64,000 nucleotides of DNA from Myxococcus dinghuensis. Its GTDB lineage: Bacteria > Myxococcota > Myxococcia > Myxococcales > Myxococcaceae. The translations under genes and the position numbers were made by a program. The stretch spans positions 1 through 64,000 of the forward strand of contig NZ_JAKCFB010000003.1 in NCBI RefSeq assembly GCF_024198235.1, given 5' to 3'. Of this stretch, positions 1 to 7,817 are shown in pieces. Each line of letters starts with the position of its first letter. The stretch's first letter is position 1. The notes below the pieces were generated by a model. That model saw nothing but the letters and a program-made list of their open reading frames with translations, made no database searches and was not told the origin of the DNA.

Positions 1-1
1 G

Positions 2-547
2 CCGCCGGCCTCGCCCCGGCCGCCGTCCCCCGCCGCGCCGGAGACGGGCCCGGAGGCGCCCGCGACGCCGGGCGCGGAGACGACCGTCGCGTCGTCGGTG
101 GCCGCGGCCGCGGAGAGCCCCACGGACGCCGTGCCCGGCGCGACGCCGGGTGGGCTGGCCAACGGCATCATCGGCGGCATGGTGCGGGGTGTGCTGGCGG
201 CGAGCAGCGCGGGGATGCTGCCGGTGGCGCCGCCGCCTCCCTCGGCCACGGAGCGCGCGGCGTGGGAGGAGGAGTACTTCGAGACGATGTTCCGCGACCG
301 CTTCGAGAACGTGCGCTACCCGCATCAGGCGGCCGTGGCGGGAATCGAGGGGCGTTTCGCGGTGCGCATCTCCGTGGACGCGCGGGGTCGGCTGCTCGCG
401 CTGGCGGTGGTGGGCACGTGTCCGCACTATGTGCTGTGCGACGCGGCGATGCAGGCCGTGCGCGAGGCCGCGCCCTTCCCGCCGCCGCCGGCCGCGCTCG
501 GCGCGCCCGTCACGGTGGAGCTGCCCTTCAACTACCACCTGCGCTGA
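2..547 (+). CDS. TonB-like energy transducer, C-terminal part (5' end outside window)
   Basis: The reading frame is open from the left edge of the window, so the true start lies upstream; 181 residues are visible. The first part is rich in Pro, Ala, Glu and Thr, like the periplasm-spanning linker of TonB proteins. The last 80 or so residues look like a TonB C-terminal domain: a YPHQAAVAGIEGRFAVRISVDARG stretch split over two strands, a central VVGTCPHYVLCDAAMQAVREA helix segment and a closing beta strand with VTVELPFNYHL. Family knowledge: such domains contact TonB-dependent outer-membrane receptors and pass on energy from ExbB/ExbD. No ExbBD gene is visible on this side. Two Cys residues (TCPHYVLC) could form a disulfide. 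The family call is fairly secure; the partner receptor is unknown. Confidence 0.7.
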   Translation, partial: PPASPRPPSPAAPETGPEAPATPGAETTVASSVAAAAESPTDAVPGATPGGLANGIIGGMVRGVLAASSAGMLPVAPPPPSATERAAWEEEYFETMFRDRFENVRYPHQAAVAGIEGRFAVRISVDARGRLLALAVVGTCPHYVLCDAAMQAVREAAPFPPPPAALGAPVTVELPFNYHLR

Positions 548-654
548 GGGGCCTCCGCGCAACGGCGCTGCCTCCAGCGCCTGGTACGCGCGCCCTCGCG
601 GGTCAGTCCTCGAACCGCGCAGGAGGGCTCTGCCTCACCGGCGAGCGGTAGCGG

Positions 655-1133
655 TCAGGCTTCGTCATCGGGGAGGAGCGTCCGGAGAAGCTCGTCGTCG
701 GGACCGAGCGGGCGCCAGCCAGCGGGGGGAGGGGTCGCGCGAAGTGCCGCCATGACCCTATCGGCGCGTGCATGGTGGGATTCAGGATGAAGCCGTCCAC
801 GCTCTCCGTGGCGATGCACAGGCCCTGCGTCATCTCGAAGAGGCCGTGGACGCAGGCGATGTTGGGGTGCTGGAGGAACTGCGCCAGCCGCACCTCCTCT
901 TCCAGACGAGCGCGGGCGCGTTGCCGCGGCTCCGCATCGCTCGCCTCGCTCGGAAGCGCCACGAACTTCACGACCACCTTGGCTTGGAATCCCTCCGGCG
1001 TGCGAGGCCGCGCGAGGAGAAGGCGCTCGCCATTGCGGCCCTCCCCGAGGATTTGGAACAGCACGTAGGGCGTGTCCTCGTGACAAAAGAGGACCACCCC
1101 CTCGGCAAGCCGAGGGTCAGCACCATTGGACAT
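655..1133 (-). pseudogene. Ser/Thr protein kinase remnant with internal deletion and frame change
   Basis: The N-terminal part reads like the N-lobe of a myxobacterial Hanks kinase: an ILGEGRNGERLLLARP loop, VVVKFVAL with the beta-3 Lys, an EEEVRLAQFLQHPNIACVHG helix, and LCIATESVDGF at the hinge. It then stops being kinase-like near base 780. The HRD catalytic loop, the DFG segment and the whole C-lobe are absent. A short C-terminal tail (VMAALRATPPPAGWRPLGPDDELLRTLL) follows in a neighbouring frame and stops at 655. The simplest reading is an internal deletion that removed the catalytic core and shifted the frame. The start at 1133 (MSNGAD) has a GGAG upstream; an alternative Met lies at 1151. 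It could instead be expressed as a truncated N-lobe protein, but no kinase activity is possible. Confidence 0.55.
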
Positions 1134-1250
1134 GAAGGGAGTCTCCTGCATGTCTCCGCGAAAGGGCTTCGCGTGAAGACAGACAGACAATACCGTCAGT
1201 CATGTCCCAGGTGAACGACGCCACGGGTCGTCAGTTGCGCGCGGCCTTCC

Positions 1251-1267
1251 CTTTCCAGACTGGAAAG
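1251..1267. repeat. Short perfect inverted repeat between kinase remnant and kinase gene
   Basis: CTTTCCAG, one base, then CTGGAAAG. It lies between the start of the kinase remnant and the stop codon of the next kinase gene on the same strand. It could be a protein-binding site or part of a transcription stop. No T-run follows it on the minus strand, so a terminator role is not supported. Confidence 0.3.
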
Positions 1268-1286
1268 CGGCTTTACACTCGGACCG

Positions 1287-3089
1287 TCAAGGCCACTTTT
1301 TTACGACGTAGGCGGGGAAGGTCCGGGGGAACAACACAGCCCCGGGCTTCGAGCCCTCCTCTCCCTCTTCGGCCCCATCCTTTCCAATGGCGATGCAGAC
1401 AGGAAAAGTGCGCCCGTCCGGATACCGGGCTTCGGTGTAGCGAGCGAGCAAGGCCCCTCCACTCGTCCACAGTTGGCCGCGAAGAATGGTCCCCGTGGGC
1501 AGCCGCCTTCGGCCGTCGCGAACGACACCGCGAACCGGACCATCCGAATAGACGCCCTGATCCGCTGACGGACCTGGCTGATTCATGTCGAGGGTCAGGT
1601 CCACCGAATCCCCCTCCCACAAGCGCAGCACGTCGAACATGGCGTCACGCGCTTCGGACGGGCACTCGCTCGGCCCGGGGCGAACCTGGGAGCTGCCGGG
1701 GCACCCCAGCTGCAAGGCCACGGCAGCAGTGGCAACAGCGCACTTCCTGAGGAACTCCACCCTGCCGCCATTGGGTGCAGGGGCCTTCGGGGCCGGGGAC
1801 TCGGACGGACTGGCGACGATAGGAGCACGCTTCACGGCAGGGCTTTCCTTCTGGGCTGAATCTCGCTCAGGCGACGCTACCCCAGCAGGGCCAAATCGGT
1901 CAGAGTCAGCAGGCGCCGGCGGCGCGGCGCTGGCCATCAAAGGCCCTCCGGCATCGTCCAGTAGAGGGGCCTTGGATGCGGTTTCCTGCTCGCGCTCGGG
2001 AACGACCTCGTCACTCGACGCAGGCGCGGAGGGGACCACGTTGAGCATCGTGGCCACGACACCGGCGAGGAGCGTCGCGCCCAGCACACCGAGCGCGCCC
2101 TTTCGGAGCGGTGGAGCCTTCACGGGCTCCTTCTCCGTTCCGGTGGCCGGGGTGAGTTGCGGCTTCGCGGTCTCCGTGTGGAGTGGCGAGGTCCACTCTG
2201 GACCCGACGCGGACGCCAGCATCTCCAGTTCGCGGCGCATCGCCTCCGCTGAAGGTGGACGGTGCTCTGGCTTGCGCGCGATGAAGCACATCACCGCATC
2301 GCTCAAGGCGCTGGGCACCCGCTCGTTCAGCAGACGCGGACCTGGCGGCATCAGCTTGCCTTCGACAGGGGCACGCATGAAGGCGCTCGCGGGATGTGGG
2401 TCCGTCAGCACGTCGAAGAGGCACACCCCCAGGGCGTAGACGTCGTCCGTCACCTTGAACTCGTAGCGGGCGTCCTGGTTGTCGCCATGCTCGCGCAGGA
2501 AGCGGGACGCCTCCGGCGAGCGGTATCGGCGTGTTCCAGGCGGCAACGGCGCGTCCGTCAAATCCTCCGCGTGGGTGTAGTCTCCCGCGCTGAAGTCGAT
2601 GATGAACGGCTCATGGTCCGAGGCGCGAACCATGATGTTGTTGAGCTTCAAATCGCGGTGGAAGACGCCGCGCCCGTGCATGTAGTCCACGGCCCCCGCC
2701 AGCTTCACGAAGAGCCGGACGACTTCCTGTGCCGTGGGGTGAACCCGCTCCACCCACTCCGCCAGCGTGTAGCCCTCCACGAAGTCGAGGACGACGTAGA
2801 GCCAACCGTTGTCCAGCTCCGGCCAGCGACCATAGGAGCGTGAGGCGATGATGTTCGGATGGCGCAGGTGGACGAGGCAGCCCAGCTCGCGCATCAGCCG
2901 CGCGTCCGCCTTCTCCTCGTCGCCGCTGGTGGCCCGGTGCATCGCGACCTTCAGCGCGTAGTGCTTGCCGTCCATCACCACCTTGTAGACCGCTCCGTAG
3001 GCCCCGGCGCCCACCAGCTTCACGACGCGCCAGCCATGGACCACGTGCCCAGGTGGGAACTGCGAGGGGTGGTGAATCAACGTCAGCAT
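1287..3089 (-). CDS. Membrane Ser/Thr protein kinase with extracytoplasmic domain (DFG changed to DFS)
   Basis: A 600-residue Hanks-type kinase. Kinase domain about residues 20-290: Gly loop LVGAGAYGAVYK, beta-3 Lys47 (YALKV), catalytic loop HRDLKLNN (Asp146), then IIDFSAGD, where the usual DFG Gly is Ser (Asp165 kept), and a RRYRSPEA substrate loop. One membrane helix lies at about 331-352 (GALGVLGATLLAGVVATML). After a Ser/Pro/Ala-rich linker there is a Cys-containing outer domain of about 150 residues. The start at 3089 is chosen because GGGGGAGC precedes it and MLTLIHH begins just before the kinase fold; a longer reading to 3182 overlaps the upstream gene. It lies 8 bases after the DUF2381 gene, so the two are very likely co-transcribed. 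It probably phosphorylates proteins in response to an external signal; the ligand is unknown. Confidence 0.88.
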   Translation of the reverse strand: MLTLIHHPSQFPPGHVVHGWRVVKLVGAGAYGAVYKVVMDGKHYALKVAMHRATSGDEEKADARLMRELGCLVHLRHPNIIASRSYGRWPELDNGWLYVVLDFVEGYTLAEWVERVHPTAQEVVRLFVKLAGAVDYMHGRGVFHRDLKLNNIMVRASDHEPFIIDFSAGDYTHAEDLTDAPLPPGTRRYRSPEASRFLREHGDNQDARYEFKVTDDVYALGVCLFDVLTDPHPASAFMRAPVEGKLMPPGPRLLNERVPSALSDAVMCFIARKPEHRPPSAEAMRRELEMLASASGPEWTSPLHTETAKPQLTPATGTEKEPVKAPPLRKGALGVLGATLLAGVVATMLNVVPSAPASSDEVVPEREQETASKAPLLDDAGGPLMASAAPPAPADSDRFGPAGVASPERDSAQKESPAVKRAPIVASPSESPAPKAPAPNGGRVEFLRKCAVATAAVALQLGCPGSSQVRPGPSECPSEARDAMFDVLRLWEGDSVDLTLDMNQPGPSADQGVYSDGPVRGVVRDGRRRLPTGTILRGQLWTSGGALLARYTEARYPDGRTFPVCIAIGKDGAEEGEEGSKPGAVLFPRTFPAYVVKKWP

Positions 3090-3097
3090 GGCTCCCC

Positions 3098-4000
3098 CTA
3101 CAGGACGACGCCGGGGACGAGAATTCGGGCAGAGCCGTCCGCGTCGAGAAGCTCCACCTGGAACACCTCGCCCACCGTCCACGCTGGCGACTCGGTCTCA
3201 ACGACGACCAGGCCGACATCTCCAGGTGCCACCTGCGCCGGCTCCGCGTGTACGCCAATCACCCGGACAGCAACACCGCTCCTTGCGTTGACCACACGCG
3301 CCAGCCTTGGACTCCAAGGCTGCTGCCCATTGTTCCGAACCGTCACGCTGACGACGGCCCAGGTTTCAGCGCGAAAGCTGGCTCCTCCCTCGGCAATCAG
3401 CGCGTCCGCACGATGCTTCGTGCTCTTGGGTCTGATTCGATGGGTGTGCACTCCGCGGTCATTCAAGAGGCTCGACATGACCATTCCCACAGGTCCGGTC
3501 GCGGCGTTTCGTGCGCGCAGGGCCCTCAACTCCACGTCCTGAGCCGCCAGCCTCGAGCGTGCCTCGGCCAGCTCGGCTTGCAACGCCTCGACTGAATCCC
3601 GACGACGGAAGACCTCCACGCGGGAGTCCACCGCAGCAGGAGCGGTGACCAGCACGAACGCTCCACGCTCCGGAGCCGAGCCATCCGCATAGCGAACACG
3701 GAGCCCGAGCCGCTCACCGGCCCCCAGGTCCACGGAGGGCTCCAGGACGAGGGTACGCTCCCCGACATCCACGATGCGGAAGCGCTCCCGCCCCTCCAAC
3801 TCCAGGGCGCTTCGCTCCAACGAGGCATCGAAGAGGACCAGCGTCGCCACGCCTGCCGCCACACGCAGCTCCGGCACGGGCTCGGCGGGGCTGCTGGACG
3901 AGGTGACGCGCCGCTCCTGGCGCTCTCGCGCAGCGGGAACGGGTTGCGCCGAAGCAGTGACGCCCAGGAGCAGGAAAAGAATGGCAACGGGTCGAAGCAA
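3098..4000 (-). CDS. DUF2381 family secreted protein
   Basis: A 300-residue protein starting at a TTG (4000) that follows GGAGAGTCCGCG. This start gives a clean signal peptide (LLRPVAILFLLLGVTASAQP). A longer frame to 4075 has no good signal or ribosome site. The body has beta-rich segments with RIVDVGERTLVLEPSVDLGAGERLGLRVRYADG split across strands, a coiled-coil stretch (VEALQAELAEARSRLAAQDVELRALRARN) in the middle, and a second beta domain at the C-terminus. This pattern matches the myxobacterial DUF2381 family. Members often sit beside membrane Ser/Thr kinases, as here, with the kinase 8 bases downstream. I infer that it is exported and may be a sensor or ligand partner of that kinase. 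No catalytic residues are evident. Confidence 0.8.
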   Translation of the reverse strand: MLRPVAILFLLLGVTASAQPVPAARERQERRVTSSSSPAEPVPELRVAAGVATLVLFDASLERSALELEGRERFRIVDVGERTLVLEPSVDLGAGERLGLRVRYADGSAPERGAFVLVTAPAAVDSRVEVFRRRDSVEALQAELAEARSRLAAQDVELRALRARNAATGPVGMVMSSLLNDRGVHTHRIRPKSTKHRADALIAEGGASFRAETWAVVSVTVRNNGQQPWSPRLARVVNARSGVAVRVIGVHAEPAQVAPGDVGLVVVETESPAWTVGEVFQVELLDADGSARILVPGVVL

Positions 4001-4104
4001 CGCGGACTCTCCGCCGCCGACCCCAGCAAACCCGGAAGTCTCCACCGCCGCGAAAGCCGGTGGAGCCACCCTCACACGGGAATGTCTAGCTTTCCTGCGC
4101 TACG

Positions 4105-5640
4105 TCAGCGAACAGACTCCAGCGCCCGGTGCGCGCGCCAGCGGCCCAGGTTCCACTCCGGCCACGTGGGCGCGTCCTCGTCCACGAGGAAGCGCTCGCG
4201 CAGCGCCCGCTCGAAGCCCGCGCCGAGCCGCGCATCGCCCCGCGCGCGCACCAGCTCCGGCACCGCGTCCTCGGAGAGGAAGCCCGCCAGATAGAGGACG
4301 TCCAGCTCCGCCTCTTGCGTGTCCCGCGCCAGGTTGAGGCGGACGATGAGCGCGTCCGGGTTGATGACGTTGACCACCCCCACCGCCGCCAGCGCGAGGC
4401 CGAAGGCCCCCACCGCGAAGCGCTCCGGCCGCCACCACAACGTCACGCCCCGCCACGCCAGCACCCCGCCCAGCGCCACCATGAAGACATGCGTGAACAG
4501 GCGCAGCCGCGTATAGCCATACGCGTCCTCGTACAACGCCATGCGCTGGACCGCCGAGGCGACGATGACCAGCGTCAGCGCCACCATGAGCGAGGTGCCC
4601 ACCTGGAACGCCACGCGCGCCACCGGCGTCTCCCGTCGCGTCCACCGCGCCAGCGCCATCACCAGCCCCAGGGTGAGCATGGACACGAGCATCAGCTCGA
4701 AGAAGCCGCGCCGCGCGTACTCCGCATAGGTGTAGCCCGGCGCGGGCGACGTCGCGGCGCCGACGAACAGGTACGCCACCTGGAAGCCCGCGAACACGAG
4801 GAACAGCGCGTCCACCCCGAGCACCAGCATCAACGCCTCCGTGAGTCCCAACCGGGGCGTCGCGGGCGCCACCTCCGTGTCCCCCAGCTCCGGCGCGTCC
4901 CACACCGCGCGGCGGCGCAGCGCATGGCCCATCACCGCGGCGCACGCCGTGGAGAAGACCAGCATCCCCACCGTCCACGACACCGTGTCCCCCAGCAGCT
5001 GGCCCAGGTCCACCGCCCACAACCGCCCCACCGCGGCATCGAAGGCCACGTCCGCCGAGGTCAGCAGCCCCGCGAACACGCCCAGCACCGGCACGACGAT
5101 GAGGAGCCCCCGCACGAAGGGCAGCACGCGCGGCGCCAGCCGACCCGCGGCCCGCATGTCCACCGAGTCCCGCACCAGCGGCAGCGGATGGAACAGGCCG
5201 CGCCAGAAGGAAGACAACACCACCCGGGGGTAGCCCCACAGCCCCAGCCGCTGCACCCGCCCCGCGGCCCAGAAGTGCGCCAGCATCAGCACCAGCACCC
5301 CCGCGGTCAGCACGTTGAGCGTGGTCAGCCACGGGCTGGCCCGCACCGCCACGAAGCCGGAGACCCCGACGAGCGGCGCCAGCAGCCAGGCGTTGGGCCG
5401 CGCGCGATGCCACGCCTCGCGTCCCCCCAGGCAGGCGAGCGCGGCGAGGAAGGCCCCCATCACCAACGGAAAGGAGACACCCCACCGGGGCCGGTCCAGC
5501 AGCAGCTGCGCGAGCGCGCCCAGCCCCAGGGCGACGGCCAGGCGCTGGCGGGCGGTGCGCGTCAGACGAGGCAGGGCGGCGGGCGCGGCCGGGCGCGCGG
5601 GCGGGGCCTCGAACGGCAGGGAGGAAGGAGGCAGGGACAT
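4105..5640 (-). CDS. DUF4153/DUF4173-type polytopic membrane protein
   Basis: A 511-residue integral membrane protein with roughly 11-13 hydrophobic helices, e.g. LAVALGLGALAQLLL, VLTAGVLVLMLAHFWAAG, GLLIVVPVLGVFAGLLT and FELMLVSMLTLGLVMAL. The segments TSADVAFD, YTYAEYARRGFFEL and VINPDALIVRLNL are characteristic of the DUF4173/DUF4153 family; function is not established. The cytoplasmic C-terminal tail of about 70 residues is Arg/Glu-rich. The start at 5640 is chosen because GAGGTG lies 6 bases upstream; an alternative Met at 5658 and a longer Arg/Pro-rich frame to 5856 are less likely. It is divergent from the TerC-family gene, with about 200 bases between the two starts. Confidence 0.75.
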   Translation of the reverse strand: MSLPPSSLPFEAPPARPAAPAALPRLTRTARQRLAVALGLGALAQLLLDRPRWGVSFPLVMGAFLAALACLGGREAWHRARPNAWLLAPLVGVSGFVAVRASPWLTTLNVLTAGVLVLMLAHFWAAGRVQRLGLWGYPRVVLSSFWRGLFHPLPLVRDSVDMRAAGRLAPRVLPFVRGLLIVVPVLGVFAGLLTSADVAFDAAVGRLWAVDLGQLLGDTVSWTVGMLVFSTACAAVMGHALRRRAVWDAPELGDTEVAPATPRLGLTEALMLVLGVDALFLVFAGFQVAYLFVGAATSPAPGYTYAEYARRGFFELMLVSMLTLGLVMALARWTRRETPVARVAFQVGTSLMVALTLVIVASAVQRMALYEDAYGYTRLRLFTHVFMVALGGVLAWRGVTLWWRPERFAVGAFGLALAAVGVVNVINPDALIVRLNLARDTQEAELDVLYLAGFLSEDAVPELVRARGDARLGAGFERALRERFLVDEDAPTWPEWNLGRWRAHRALESVR

Positions 5641-5726
5641 GCGACACACCTCGGACATCGATACTGAGTTGCCGAAAGGATGCGCGCGGCGACGCCCGCT
5701 TCGGGTGGCGTGGCGGTGAGCGGTCG

Positions 5727-5748
5727 GGGACCGGGGATGACCGGTCCC
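5727..5748. repeat. Perfect inverted repeat in the divergent region before the TerC-family gene
   Basis: GGGACCGG, six bases, then CCGGTCCC. It lies about 90 bases upstream of both divergent genes' start regions. It may be an operator or an RNA hairpin in the TerC-gene leader. I checked by eye for a yybP-ykoY (manganese) riboswitch, which precedes many TerC-family genes, and could not recognise one. Confidence 0.35.
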
Positions 5749-5837
5749 GGCCGGCGCCGGTCGGTCGCCCGTCCAGGAGGGGGGCGGCGAGCGCCCCGCG
5801 GGGTCGGCCTCCGGGACGGATGCATACGTTTCCCCGG

Positions 5838-6842
5838 ATGCACGCGACTCCCCCATGGCTCTGGGCCGTCTTCTGGGGCTCGGTGTTGGCGCTGCTCGCG
5901 GTGGACCTGCTGCTGCACCGGGGCCACCACGGCGAGTCCCACCGGGCGGCCATCGTCTGGAGCTGCGTGTGGATCACCGCGGGGCTGCTGTTCGGCGGAG
6001 GGGTCTGGCACACGCTCGGCGCGCAGGCGGGTCAGGAGTACCTGGCGGCGTGGGCCATCGAGAAGAGCCTCAGCCTGGACAACGTCTTCGTCTTCCTCGT
6101 CATCTTCCAGAGCCTCTCCATCCCCCTGAGGGCCCAGCACCAAGTGCTCTTCCTGGGCATCTTCGGGGCGCTCGTGTTCCGCGCCCTCTTCATCTTCGTG
6201 GGGGCGGCGGCGCTGGAGCGCTGGGGGTGGGTGTCCTACGTCTTCGGCGGCATCCTGCTCGTCACGTCCTGGCGCGTGCTGCGCGAGGACCCGGCGAAGC
6301 AGCAGGGCAACCGCGCGGTGCGCTGGCTGTCACGCAGGCTGCCCATGACGCAGCGGGCGCACGGCAAGCGCTTCTTCGTGAAGCACCCGGACGGGCGGTG
6401 GCTGGCGACGCCGCTGCTGCTGGCCCTCATGGGCCTGGAGCTGACGGACATCCTCTTCGCGGTGGACTCGGTGCCGGCCGCCTTCTCGGTGACGCAGGAC
6501 ACCTTCGTGCTCTACAGCTCCAACGCGTTCGCCATCCTGGGGCTGCGCGCGCTGTACCTGGTGCTGGCCGGGACGCTGGGACGGCTGCGCTACCTGCACT
6601 ACGGGCTGTCCGGCGTGCTGGCCTTCGCGGGCCTGAAGATGGTCCTCGCGCCGTGGGTCCACCTCCCGCCCCTGCCGTCCGTGGCCATCATCGTGGCGCT
6701 CGTCGGCGTGTCCGTGTGGGCGAGCCTGCGGGCCCGGCGCCGGGAGGCCCGCGTCCCACGGCGCGGGCCCCGCGGTGACTCCCGGGAGCGCCCCGGACCC
6801 GACCCGCTCGGGCCCGGTCCGGACGCTCCCGCGCGACCCTAG
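5838..6842 (+). CDS. TerC/Alx-family integral membrane protein
   Basis: A 334-residue protein from the ATG at 5838 (MHATPPW); an earlier in-frame ATG at 5820 is possible. It has about nine membrane helices. The TerC signature is clear: AIEKSLSLDNVFVFLVIF in helix 3-4 and GLELTDILFAVDSVPAAFSVT later, with the acidic and Asn residues thought to bind metal. It also has YVFGGILLVTSWRVL and RYLHYGLSGVLAFAGLKM. Known members (Alx, YkoY, TerC) are linked to manganese export, pH response or tellurite resistance; which applies here cannot be told. An Arg-rich cytoplasmic tail ends the protein. Its stop codon overlaps head to head the stop codon of the minus-strand gene that follows (a shared CTAG). 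Confidence 0.9.
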   Translation: MHATPPWLWAVFWGSVLALLAVDLLLHRGHHGESHRAAIVWSCVWITAGLLFGGGVWHTLGAQAGQEYLAAWAIEKSLSLDNVFVFLVIFQSLSIPLRAQHQVLFLGIFGALVFRALFIFVGAAALERWGWVSYVFGGILLVTSWRVLREDPAKQQGNRAVRWLSRRLPMTQRAHGKRFFVKHPDGRWLATPLLLALMGLELTDILFAVDSVPAAFSVTQDTFVLYSSNAFAILGLRALYLVLAGTLGRLRYLHYGLSGVLAFAGLKMVLAPWVHLPPLPSVAIIVALVGVSVWASLRARRREARVPRRGPRGDSRERPGPDPLGPGPDAPARP

Positions 6843-7690
6843 TCCTCCGACTCCGAATCGGACTCCGACGCGCCCATCTCGTTGGCCGCGCCGCCCATCA
6901 CGAAGCCGTCGAAGGCCACGTTGGCCATGGTCTTCACGCGGTCCTCGTACTTCTTGAGCAGCGCCACGTTGGCGGCGGCGTTCTTCTTCGCCTCCGCGGA
7001 CAGCTCGCCCTGCGAGCCACCCAGCTCCTCGTCCAGCGCGTCCATGCTCTGCTTCAGGTCGTCGCGCGCCTGCTGCGTCTCCGTGCGCTCCTCGTCGCTG
7101 AGCTTGCCGCTCTCCAGGCGCTTGTCGAGCTCCGCGAGCTGCTTCTCCATCATCTTCTTGGACTGGGCGCCCATCTTCTTCAGGGCCTCCGTGCTGTCCG
7201 CGACCATGGAGGCGTACACCGTGCCGGTGATGGCCTGGAACTCCGCGGGCGACATCTGGTGCTCCTTCAGCCCGGCGATGTAGGCGGCGCGGACGTCGGC
7301 CGACAGCGCCATCAGGAGGTTGGTGGCCTCCAGCGCCGCGTCGAGGCCCGGCTGCGCGCCCTCCTCGTTCGTCTTGTGCTTCTCCTGGAAGGCCTTCGAC
7401 TTCTCCTCGTACGACTTGAACACCGGCAGCGACGCCTCGCGCACGGAGAGGTAGGTCGCCAGCCGCTGCTCGTCGAGCGCCAGCACCTCGCCCTCGGCGG
7501 GGGCCTTGAAGGGGTGGCTGCGGTTGAGCGCGACCAGGTCCTTCTCCTGGTCCTGCATCTTCTTCGCGGCCTCGACGGTGCCGCCAAACGTGTTCTTCGC
7601 CCAGATACCGCCCGCAACGAACACGCCGACGACACCCAGCAGGATGACGCCGCAGCCGATACCGAGCCCGATGATGACCTTGTTGCTCAT
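6839..7690 (-). CDS. Membrane-anchored coiled-coil protein of unknown function
   Basis: A 283-residue protein not assigned to a named family. An N-terminal membrane anchor lies at about residues 5-30 (VIIGLGIGCGVILLGVVGVFVAGGIW). The rest is Lys/Glu/Ala-rich and helical, with likely coiled-coil stretches around EALKKMGAQSKKMMEKQLAELDKR and SDEERTETQQARDDLKQSMDAL. The end is an acidic Ser/Glu/Asp tail (SESDSESED). It has no Cys. It is probably held in the inner membrane with the helical part in the periplasm. An AGGGGTGC site precedes the ATG at 7690. It stands alone, convergent with the TerC-family gene, with the two stop codons sharing four bases. Confidence 0.75.
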   Translation of the reverse strand: MSNKVIIGLGIGCGVILLGVVGVFVAGGIWAKNTFGGTVEAAKKMQDQEKDLVALNRSHPFKAPAEGEVLALDEQRLATYLSVREASLPVFKSYEEKSKAFQEKHKTNEEGAQPGLDAALEATNLLMALSADVRAAYIAGLKEHQMSPAEFQAITGTVYASMVADSTEALKKMGAQSKKMMEKQLAELDKRLESGKLSDEERTETQQARDDLKQSMDALDEELGGSQGELSAEAKKNAAANVALLKKYEDRVKTMANVAFDGFVMGGAANEMGASESDSESED

Positions 7691-7817
7691 GCACCCCTCC
7701 GAGGGAAACGAGTCAGGAGCCCCGTGCTAGTCGGCCCCGCCCCGAGGAGCAAGAGGCCCCTGCCCGCCCGCCCGTCCTGGGACGGGACACCCAGGGTGCG
7801 GGAAGGTCCCTCGAGGC

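Noticed and set aside
5641-5837. yybP-ykoY manganese riboswitch
   Set aside because: The conserved loops of that riboswitch were not recognisable by eye.
4100-6013. Minus-strand 637-codon frame
   Set aside because: Out of frame with the DUF4153-type membrane protein on the same strand and full of Gly/Arg/Ala; the membrane protein frame has clear helices.
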